Of a DNA stretch of 64,000 nt, positions 58,179-64,000 are shown piece after piece. Positions within the stretch are counted from its first letter, which is position 1, and the number at the start of each line of letters is the position of its first letter. The DNA is taken from positions 174,695 through 238,694 of the forward strand of contig NZ_WKJH01000003.1 of the NCBI RefSeq assembly GCF_009674825.1. Reading direction: 5' to 3'. The stretch is from Maribacter luteus. GTDB lineage: Bacteria; Bacteroidota; Bacteroidia; Flavobacteriales; Flavobacteriaceae. The position numbers were made by a program, and so were the translations under genes. Under the pieces are notes generated by a model. That model did no database searches and was not told the DNA's origin. It saw only the letters and a program-made list of their open reading frames with translations.

Positions 58179-59486
58179 ATGAAAAATACAATGAAAAATC
58201 CGATATATGGTTTTGTTCTCGCCCTAGTTACTTTTTTTATGGGAACGGCACAACAAACCCCTGCCCCAAAGCAGCAAGAAGCGATATCTATCGATGGGGT
58301 CACGGCCCATTTGGGTAATGGAAAGGTCATAGAAAACGCCTTGATCATGTTCGAGGACGGCAAGCTGACATTCGTTGGTAATGCCATGACCAAGATCGCC
58401 AGAAGGGGAACGGTCATTAAAGGTAAGGGCAGGCATGTATACCCAGGTTTCATAGCCCCGAACAAATCGTTGGGACTGGTAGAGGTAGATGCAGTACGTG
58501 CCACCAGTGATCAGGACGAAATCGGGGAAATGATTCCGCATGTCCGTAGTCTTATCGCTTATAATGCCGAATCGCAAGTAGTAGAAAGTATGCGGCCCAA
58601 CGGCATACTCATAGGCCAAATAACCCCCCAAGGTGGGCGTATTTCGGGCACATCGTCGATTGTACAGTTCGATGCCTGGAACTGGGAAGATGCCGCGGTA
58701 AAAGTAGATGACGGTATTCATTTGAATTGGCCGAACACCTTTCGAAAAGGTCGCTGGTGGATGGGTGAACCGCGAGGTTACCAGCCCAATAAAAAGTACG
58801 CCGAACAATTGAAAGAAGTGGAAACCTTCTTGCAACATGCAGCTGCTTACAACAAAAGTGGGAGTACACAGTTGAATCCGGCATTTGCCGCCATGAAAGG
58901 GCTTTACGACGGTTCACAAAAATTGTATATAAAAGCCGATGGGGAAAAAGAGATCATCGACGGGATAACCATGGCCAAGGAAAACGGCATAGAACAGGTA
59001 GTATTGGTGGGCGGTTACCATGCCTTTAAGGTCACCGATTTTCTTAAGAAACATAACATTCCCGTTTTGGTACAGCGTACGCATAGCCTGCCTACCTTTG
59101 ATGATGAGGATTATGACCTACCGTATAAATTACCAAAGTTATTGACCGATGCCGGGTTATTGGTAGGCTTACAGAACGGTGATGCCGCCAATTTCCAGAC
59201 CCGTAATCTACCCTTTTATGCCGGACAAGTCGTAGCCCAGGGCATGGACAAGGAACAAGCCCTACAGCTCATTACCGGAAACAACGCCCAAATTTTAGGC
59301 ATGCAAGATTCTTATGGCACGTTGGAAGTGGGCAAAAGTGCCACCCTTTTCATTGCTGATGGCGATGCGTTGGACATGAAGGGCAACCAGATTACCAAAG
59401 CGTTCATTGATGGGAGGGATATTTCTTTGGAAACCCACCAAACCGAATTATGGAAACGGTATAAAGGCAAGTACGGCCCTAAATGA
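58179..59486 (+). CDS. Secreted amidohydrolase-family protein, metal-site-poor paralogue
   Basis: 435 residues, signal peptide ending near residue 24 (FFMGTAQQ). It resembles the N-terminal half of the preceding gene: YPGFIAPNKSLGLVEVDAVRAT takes the place of the H-x-H strand, so the metal ligands are absent here too. C-terminal GTLEVGKSATLFIADGDAL is the family's closing sandwich motif. The two genes probably form one complex or a proenzyme pair. Convergent with the integrase, 9 bases away. Confidence 0.8.
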   Translation: MKNTMKNPIYGFVLALVTFFMGTAQQTPAPKQQEAISIDGVTAHLGNGKVIENALIMFEDGKLTFVGNAMTKIARRGTVIKGKGRHVYPGFIAPNKSLGLVEVDAVRATSDQDEIGEMIPHVRSLIAYNAESQVVESMRPNGILIGQITPQGGRISGTSSIVQFDAWNWEDAAVKVDDGIHLNWPNTFRKGRWWMGEPRGYQPNKKYAEQLKEVETFLQHAAAYNKSGSTQLNPAFAAMKGLYDGSQKLYIKADGEKEIIDGITMAKENGIEQVVLVGGYHAFKVTDFLKKHNIPVLVQRTHSLPTFDDEDYDLPYKLPKLLTDAGLLVGLQNGDAANFQTRNLPFYAGQVVAQGMDKEQALQLITGNNAQILGMQDSYGTLEVGKSATLFIADGDALDMKGNQITKAFIDGRDISLETHQTELWKRYKGKYGPK

Positions 59487-59495
59487 ATTCTTTGA

Positions 59496-60563
59496 TTACA
59501 GGGAATCCAATGGACTGGTAATGTTCGATAAACTCCTAGGTGTTACTTTGGCATACACCTGGGTTGTTTTTATCGAATTGTGTCCCAACAATACTTGAAT
59601 GAAACGCATATCGGCACCCGCCTCGAGTAAATGTGTGGCATAGCTATGCCTTAAACCATGAACCCCGATTTTCTTTTTAATCCCTGCTTTTTGCATCGCT
59701 TTTTTAAAGGCCTGTTGAACACTACCCTTTGAATACGGGCCACCATATTGGCCTTCCAATAAAAAGACCTTTGGCCTATAATCTTTGTAATAGGTTCGTA
59801 AACCAGAAAGCAATGAAGAAGGCAAAGGCACATACCTGTCTTTCTTGCCCTTTGCGCCGACAACCCTAACGACCATTCTACTACTGTCTATATGTTCCAA
59901 TTTAACACTTACGACCTCTGAAACCCGTAGTCCCATACCGTAACACATTTTTAGCGCAATGGCATGTTTAGGGTTGGTGGTAACGTGCAGTATTTTCTTC
60001 ACTTCCGCTTTGCTTAGCATTTTAGGCAAAACAATGGGTTTTTTAGGCCTTGGAATATCGAAAAACATTTTAGGCCTGTGCAGCACCTGTTCAAAATAAA
60101 ACTTTATCGCATTTATTTTTCCATTCATTTTTCGCTCCCCCATCTTTTCGGTTTTCACGCAATAGAGAAAATAATCTTTAAGTTTATCAGGTGTAAGGGA
60201 ATTTAGCTCATAGGAACCCAAAAGCCTTAACAGATGCGCCATTTCGGAAAGATATATTCTTTGTGTATTTCCGCTATAGGCTTTAAGACTAAGCTGATTC
60301 TGCATATTCAAATACGCTTGCCGATTTACAGGGTGAATTCCTATGACTTTTTTTTCATTGAAATCGGGTAGTTTCATTCCTAATTGTTGCCTCACAACGG
60401 GCAAGTCTGGCAAATACCATGATTTTCGGGTTTTACTCCATTTTGCCGAAGGAAATCTTTTTCTAAGATTGTCTTGCAATGTTTTATTAAAAGGAAATTG
60501 AACTAGAATGACCTTTTTACCCCTATGTTGATCAGGCAAAAAAATATAATGGGCTAAATTCAC
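59496..60563 (-). CDS. Tyrosine recombinase/integrase with IntI-like tail and extra N-terminal domain
   Basis: 355 residues from a GTG at 60563 (an in-frame TGA lies just upstream). Catalytic set: R213 (GLRVSEV), K238 (AKGKKDR), H302 and R305 (HGLRHSYATHLL), H328 (LLGHNS), Y337 (TQVYAKV). Residues ~85-170 are a SAM-like core-binding domain. Residues 1-80 form an added domain with ARW-like KWSKTRKSWYLP, reminiscent of HARP-type motifs. The chain ends in SPLDSL, like integron integrases (SPLD), yet there is no IntI-specific insertion between K238 and H302. It is transcribed away from the cassette-like DNA, as integron integrases are. XerC/D is the alternative reading. Confidence 0.9.
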   Translation of the reverse strand: MNLAHYIFLPDQHRGKKVILVQFPFNKTLQDNLRKRFPSAKWSKTRKSWYLPDLPVVRQQLGMKLPDFNEKKVIGIHPVNRQAYLNMQNQLSLKAYSGNTQRIYLSEMAHLLRLLGSYELNSLTPDKLKDYFLYCVKTEKMGERKMNGKINAIKFYFEQVLHRPKMFFDIPRPKKPIVLPKMLSKAEVKKILHVTTNPKHAIALKMCYGMGLRVSEVVSVKLEHIDSSRMVVRVVGAKGKKDRYVPLPSSLLSGLRTYYKDYRPKVFLLEGQYGGPYSKGSVQQAFKKAMQKAGIKKKIGVHGLRHSYATHLLEAGADMRFIQVLLGHNSIKTTQVYAKVTPRSLSNITSPLDSL

Positions 60564-60568
60564 TGTGT

Positions 60569-60615
60569 ATTTTGTATATCATTTTTTAAATATACCTAAT
60601 TATGATATACAAAAT
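60569..60615. promoter_or_regulatory. 14-base perfect inverted repeat just upstream of the integrase start
   Basis: ATTTTGTATATCAT at 60569-60582 and its exact complement at 60602-60615, separated by 19 bases. It begins 6 bases upstream of the integrase GTG, so a protein bound here would block or control its transcription. Autoregulation by the recombinase, or accessory binding sites, are both possible. Confidence 0.65.
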
Positions 60616-60691
60616 GAATAACACCATAAAAATTGTTATCCCCTATAATGACAGGTCTAAGTGAAAAATGTGTAAATTGGAGGTGAATATA

Positions 60692-60720
60692 AAACATGCA
60701 CATATTTATGTGTTAGGTTT
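60692..60720 (+). other. attI-like recombination site at the cassette boundary
   Basis: Two imperfect inverted arms, AAACATGCACAT (60692-60703) and ATGTGTTAGGTTT (60708-60720), around a short AT centre, as in tyrosine-recombinase core sites. The right arm holds GTTAGGT (60712-60718), matching the integron GTTRRRY box. The 17 bases 60702-60718 equal the reverse complement of 63782-63797 except for one extra G. Confidence 0.55.
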
Positions 60721-60737
60721 CATGCAAAGAGCGACAC

Positions 60738-60826
60738 AGCCAACGCGCATTTGGCACATTTACAAGCTCCAACACACTTGCTGATTCTTCAGCTTGTAAA
60801 AGAGCCAAATTTTTGCCGACGCACAC
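60738..60826 (+). repeat. Cassette hairpin element, copy 1 (upstream of SIR2)
   Basis: Stem of 20 bases (60749-60768 with 60791-60810, 18 paired) and a 22-base loop. It is bracketed by AGCCAACGC (60738-60746) and TGCCGACGCACAC (60814-60826). The stem contains an internal mismatch block ACA opposite AGA. The same plan recurs after HerA with different stem sequence. Confidence 0.7.
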
Positions 60827-60841
60827 ATACAATATGATAGA

Positions 60842-61894
60842 ATGGATTTAGACGAAATATATCAAGAAATACAGGAAAGACTTCGAAAGCAATTAGCTTT
60901 GATTATCGGAACTGGAAGTTCAATTTCAATTGATTTTGCTTTTGGAATGGGAGCTTTGGAATCTCATTTGAAATCAGTTATTCCTTCTGTTATTCTAGGT
61001 GATAAACAAGCGGAATCCGAATGGAAATTGGTGTTGGATAACTTAAATAAGAAAATTGACTTTGAAAACTCGCTAAATGTTGTGAAGTCCGACTTTTTGC
61101 TTGAAAGTATAATTGTAGAAACAGGAAAACATGTTGCGAAAGTAAATTATCAAAACATTTCAAAGATATCGATTGGAGAGATTCCAATTATTGCTCTTTT
61201 TGAACGACTTAAAAATGCTCTTTCCTATACAAATCCAATAATTGACATTATTACACCAAACTACGATTTGATTATTGAGAATGCATTATCACATTGTGAT
61301 ATAGATTATAATGATGGATTTTATGGCGGAATGCAAAAGAGATTTGATTGGGCAGAATCTGAGCAATTATTCAACCGATTAGAAAATGATAGTAAATCAA
61401 GAAAAGTCTATTCTAAAATAAAGCCGCATGTCAGATTACACAAAGTACATGGCTCTCTTAACTATTTTGTAAAAAATGAAAATGTTTATCGCAATGACAG
61501 CTTATCATATTTTGAAAGTATCAATGATTACGAAAGGTTTATTATAACACCTGGAGAAACAAAACATAAGAGAATTGTTGAGAATAGGCACTTTTATCGA
61601 GAAATGGATAATGCAATCGATAAAGCTCAAACCTACTTATTTGTCGGGTACGGCTTTAATGACATTGATATTGACAAAAAAATATGGCAAAATATAAATC
61701 AAGTTAGTCGTAGAGCAATAATTGTAACTAAAGATTTAATCGGAAATGCAAAAAAGATAATTAGTGAAAATCCAGAGATAATTGCAATTAGTGATAATTA
61801 TAACGGAGGTGCAATAATCAGTTACAAAGGAATAGAAATTGAACATGACAAACCGATTTGGCAAATTGACGAATTTGCAAATGAAATATTATAG
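60842..61894 (+). CDS. SIR2-domain NADase of the SIR2-HerA anti-phage system
   Basis: 350 residues. SIR2_2-type fold: NAD-binding GTGSS (23-27), TPNYD with N140 (138-142), VHGSLN with H203, and FVGYGFNDID (267-276). N and H are the catalytic pair in bacterial defence sirtuins, which destroy NAD+ instead of deacetylating proteins. Its partner HerA starts 3 bases after its stop. In SIR2-HerA systems the two proteins form a large complex that depletes NAD+ on phage infection. GC and codon usage are visibly lower than in the chromosome genes before it. Confidence 0.85.
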   Translation: MDLDEIYQEIQERLRKQLALIIGTGSSISIDFAFGMGALESHLKSVIPSVILGDKQAESEWKLVLDNLNKKIDFENSLNVVKSDFLLESIIVETGKHVAKVNYQNISKISIGEIPIIALFERLKNALSYTNPIIDIITPNYDLIIENALSHCDIDYNDGFYGGMQKRFDWAESEQLFNRLENDSKSRKVYSKIKPHVRLHKVHGSLNYFVKNENVYRNDSLSYFESINDYERFIITPGETKHKRIVENRHFYREMDNAIDKAQTYLFVGYGFNDIDIDKKIWQNINQVSRRAIIVTKDLIGNAKKIISENPEIIAISDNYNGGAIISYKGIEIEHDKPIWQIDEFANEIL

Positions 61895-61897
61895 ATA

Positions 61898-63661
61898 ATG
61901 GCAAACCTTTTTGATTTTAATACAGAAACAGATTACGTTGGAAAAGTAGTTTATGTTGATACAACTAAATTAAGCTTAGATGTTAAACCAAAAGAACTTA
62001 AGCTTGCTAGAGTCGGTCGGTTAGTTGCGGTAAAAATTTCATCAGCAGTTGAAGAATGGGCAATTGCAATAGTAGAAAGAGTAATTAAAAATCCTTCAAC
62101 AGAACAACTAAAAACAATAGTACAACCCAATGAGGATGAAGATACAAGTCCCGTAAGCGCAGATTCAATTCTTGAAAGAGTTTCAAATATCGTTACAATA
62201 GCAATTGTTGCAACGTTTAAAGGAAAAAAAGGGACAGAAATAAATTACTTTTCACGTTCTATTCAGGAGATTCCAGATATTGATGCCGAAGCATTTTCTA
62301 TTGAGAGTGAAAATCTAGAAAAATTTATGGGCTTGCTTTCTGCAAAGTCAAAATCAGATGTTTCACTTGATTTAGGTAAATATTCACTAAGTGAGAAGGC
62401 TCGTGCTCAGTTAAATGGTGACAAGTTCTTTCAGCGTCATGCCGCGATACTTGGAAGTACAGGCTCTGGTAAATCATGGACAGTTGCATCTATTCTTGAA
62501 AAAGCAGCAGATTTACCAACAACTAAGATGATAGTTTTTGATTTGCATGGGGAATATTCAACATTAAAATTTGCAAAGCAATTACGAATAGCTGGACCAG
62601 ATGATTTAGAAACAAAGGATGATAACATTCTCTTTCTTCCTTATTGGCTTCTTAACTCAGAGGAAATGCAAGCTATGTTTATTGACCGTTCTGAGTTTTC
62701 TGCACACAATCAGGTCATGATGTTTCAAAAGTTGGTAGGTGATGAAAAATTAAAACACTTAAGGGATAACAAAAAGGATGAAGTAATAAATTCATTTACG
62801 ATTGATAGTCCTGTGCCTTATAATCTTGATTCAGTGATTGCAGAATTGAGACGTTTAAATGAAGAAATGGTGCCAGGTGCCAGAGCTGGAAGTGAAAAGA
62901 AAGGTGATTTTAATGGAAGTTTCAGTCGGTTATTAACTCGTTTAGATGTAAAAGTTACAGATAAGCGTTATGGATTTTTATTTAAACATCCGTCTGAACT
63001 TAATGCTTATACTGCTTTGACGGAAATCATTGAGCAATTAATAGAATTTAAAGAAAATAATTCAGGTATTAAAATAATTGACTTTTCAGAAGTTCCATCT
63101 GATGTACTACCTATTATTATTGGTTTAGTTGCTAGGATTTTATACAATATCCAGTTTTGGACGGAAAAATCAGAAAGACACCCTTTAGCGTTGGTATGTG
63201 ATGAAGCTCATCTATATCTGCCGAAAAAAGGTGAAAATAATCCGAATGAAAAAAGAGCATTAGAGAACTTTGAGAAGATTGCCAAAGAAGGACGAAAGTA
63301 TGGTGTTAGTTTGCTTGTAATCAGTCAAAGACCTTCTGATGTAAGCGAAACTATACTTAGTCAATGCAATAATATAATGTCTTTAAGACTTTCTAATAAA
63401 CAAGACCAAAGCACGGTGAAATCTTTTATGTCAGACAACCTTACTGTGTTTGCGGACATACTACCTACTTTAGATGTAGGTGAGACTATAGTATTGGGTG
63501 ATGCAGTATTATTGCCGTCAAGAATTATGCTGGATATGCCAAAAGAAGAGAATCGACCTTTAAGCAGTACAGTTGATTTCTGGACAGAATGGAATGAAAA
63601 AGATAAGAAAACAGATTATAATAAAGCAGTAGAAAACTATAGAAAACAAAGCAGGAAATAG
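61898..63661 (+). CDS. HerA-type hexameric ATPase of the SIR2-HerA system
   Basis: 587 residues. An N-terminal beta-barrel HAS domain (to ~150), then a DUF87/FtsK-like ATPase with Walker A GSTGSGKS (186-193), Walker B LVCDEAH (D435-E436), and the sensor region ISQRPSDVSETILSQCNN. HerA forms a hexamer that stacks with SIR2 and is needed for the defence activity; in related systems it has helicase or nuclease-supporting roles. No separate nuclease gene is present, so this is the two-gene form. Confidence 0.9.
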   Translation: MANLFDFNTETDYVGKVVYVDTTKLSLDVKPKELKLARVGRLVAVKISSAVEEWAIAIVERVIKNPSTEQLKTIVQPNEDEDTSPVSADSILERVSNIVTIAIVATFKGKKGTEINYFSRSIQEIPDIDAEAFSIESENLEKFMGLLSAKSKSDVSLDLGKYSLSEKARAQLNGDKFFQRHAAILGSTGSGKSWTVASILEKAADLPTTKMIVFDLHGEYSTLKFAKQLRIAGPDDLETKDDNILFLPYWLLNSEEMQAMFIDRSEFSAHNQVMMFQKLVGDEKLKHLRDNKKDEVINSFTIDSPVPYNLDSVIAELRRLNEEMVPGARAGSEKKGDFNGSFSRLLTRLDVKVTDKRYGFLFKHPSELNAYTALTEIIEQLIEFKENNSGIKIIDFSEVPSDVLPIIIGLVARILYNIQFWTEKSERHPLALVCDEAHLYLPKKGENNPNEKRALENFEKIAKEGRKYGVSLLVISQRPSDVSETILSQCNNIMSLRLSNKQDQSTVKSFMSDNLTVFADILPTLDVGETIVLGDAVLLPSRIMLDMPKEENRPLSSTVDFWTEWNEKDKKTDYNKAVENYRKQSRK

Positions 63662-63663
63662 CC

Positions 63664-63752
63664 AGCCTTCGCAACCATACACATTGCCAAGTCGCTCAAA
63701 AAGCCAACGCGCAAACCAAAACTTGTCAAAGAGTATGGCTGCCCCAACACAC
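63664..63752 (+). repeat. Cassette hairpin element, copy 2 (downstream of HerA)
   Basis: Stem of 19 bases (63673-63691 with 63722-63740, 15 paired) and a 30-base loop, bracketed by AGCCTTCGC (63664-63672) and TGCCCCAACACAC (63740-63752). The ACATT/AAAGAG internal block sits at the same place as in copy 1, but the flanking stem bases differ while still pairing. Same orientation as copy 1. Confidence 0.7.
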
Positions 63753-63781
63753 GGACAGACTGAGGAGAATAAAGCACGAAA
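63753..63781. other. Short linker before the attC-like site
   Basis: 29 bases with no gene; it includes aataaagcacgaaaa directly before the ACCTAAC box. Confidence 0.4.
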
Positions 63782-63900
63782 ACCTAACAATAAATATACG
63801 TAATGCGGGGCGATTTGGTAAATTTGAAAATTAAAGCATTTAATAAACACAGTAGCGGTTTGACAGTGAAGTGCCTTGAAATCCCGCACTACGCATATTC
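63782..63900 (+). other. attC-like folded recombination site
   Basis: Opens with ACCTAAC (63782-63788, fits RYYYAAC). A stem then forms between 63793-63816 and 63879-63899: 19 of 21 positions pair, with a 3-base unpaired GCG bulge and two A-C mismatches, around a 62-base loop. Unpaired bases in a long imperfect stem are the hallmark of attC. The matching right box GTTRRRY is not found; the sequence after the stem is CGAGCCG instead. Confidence 0.55.
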
Positions 63901-63905
63901 GAGCC

Positions 63906-63988
63906 GATGATGTAGCATTCGCCTGCGTCGACCAAAATCCCTTCATCTCGTACCTCGATTCCCGGTCTTTCGGAAATGCTACATCATC
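63906..63988. repeat. Terminal palindromic element
   Basis: Perfect 14-base inverted repeat GATGATGTAGCATT (63906-63919) with its complement at 63975-63988 and a 55-base loop. Inside the loop GACC/GGTC and ATC/GAT could extend the fold. It directly abuts the attC-like site, where the missing right box should be. No gene. Confidence 0.6.
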
Positions 63989-64000
63989 GCAGCGCTATGA

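Larger units (their letters stand above)
59496..64000. mobile_element. Integron-like platform: recombinase, left site, SIR2-HerA cassette, attC-like site
   Basis: A recombinase facing left, a boundary box GTTAGGT at 60712-60718, low-GC genes, and the complementary box ACCTAAC at 63782-63788 opening a long stem-loop. Sampled 60-base lines give about 28% GC in the SIR2 gene against about 50% in the amidohydrolase. Together these match integron logic (integrase, attI, cassette ending in attC). The element runs past the right edge, so its full extent is unknown. The assignment is inferential. Confidence 0.55.

Noticed and set aside
60692..60720. Chromosomal dif site for XerCD
   Set aside because: The arms match poorly in symmetry, and the 16-base core recurs inverted at 63782, which fits cassette recombination better; not fully excluded.
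60842..61894. Housekeeping sirtuin protein deacetylase
   Set aside because: SIR2_2-type motifs and the adjacent HerA gene fit the defence NADase; there is no zinc-binding cysteine module of CobB-type sirtuins.
63560..63946. 128-codon open frame on the minus strand over the 3' end of HerA and the attC-like DNA
   Set aside because: It is antisense to HerA and crosses two hairpins; composition is cysteine/phenylalanine-rich junk with no family resemblance.

Overview
The window reads as a chromosome segment from a marine-type Flavobacteriaceae (Bacteroidota). Four things support this: a GldI homologue, the flavobacterial gene order parA-parB-DUF5683-dapB-lepB-WbqC and ribH-mutL-rhomboid-rhomboid, promoter elements of the Bacteroidota type (TTG, about 18 bases, TAnnTTTG), and AT-rich intergenic DNA with almost no Shine-Dalgarno sequences. 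No rRNA, tRNA or CRISPR array was seen.

Region 1 (1-12.1 kb) handles acetate and propionate uptake, sensing and activation. It holds a cyclic-nucleotide/CBS signalling protein (cut by the left edge), a zinc-ribbon/HTH protein resembling the N-terminus of IS1-type transposases, a porin, a two-subunit sodium:solute symporter, a sensor kinase whose sensor is itself a symporter domain, a response regulator, and two acyl-CoA synthetases. Region 2 (12.1-32.4 kb) is a full propionyl-CoA/methylmalonyl-CoA locus: three-subunit propionyl-CoA carboxylase, MeaB GTPase, both methylmalonyl-CoA mutase subunits, a CoA-transferase, a four-gene Na+-translocating methylmalonyl-CoA decarboxylase and the epimerase. 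An MFS exporter, a GH76 glycosidase, an AspT-type transporter and a Dph6-like protein lie among them. A carboxylase that spends ATP and a decarboxylase that pumps Na+ share this locus, so the two directions are probably regulated apart. A perfect palindrome sits at the -33 position of the epimerase/decarboxylase operon.

Region 3 (32.6-54.6 kb) is housekeeping: udk, ftsB-like, parAB, dapB, lepB, rhomboids, mutL, ribH, recF, ndk, nrnA-like, gldI, a cyclophilin-FKBP fusion, pepD and a DUF3810 metalloprotease-like protein. It also carries a decayed PhoD-like phosphatase remnant. Region 4 (54.65-59.5 kb) is a degenerate minisatellite followed by two secreted amidohydrolases.

Region 5 (59.5-64 kb) is the accessory part and the most interesting. 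A tyrosine recombinase with an IntI-like C-terminal tail but no IntI-specific insertion points away from a block of low-GC DNA. That block starts at an inverted-arm site ending in GTTAGGT (fits GTTRRRY) and carries a SIR2-HerA anti-phage gene pair between two hairpins of the same family whose stems covary. It then reaches an attC-like element opening with ACCTAAC (fits RYYYAAC) and folding into a long stem with unpaired bases. The left site and the attC-like site share a 16-base core in inverted orientation, apart from one extra G. This looks like an integron-like cassette platform built on a non-IntI recombinase. It is inferred from sequence only, and the right-hand box of the attC-like site is missing.
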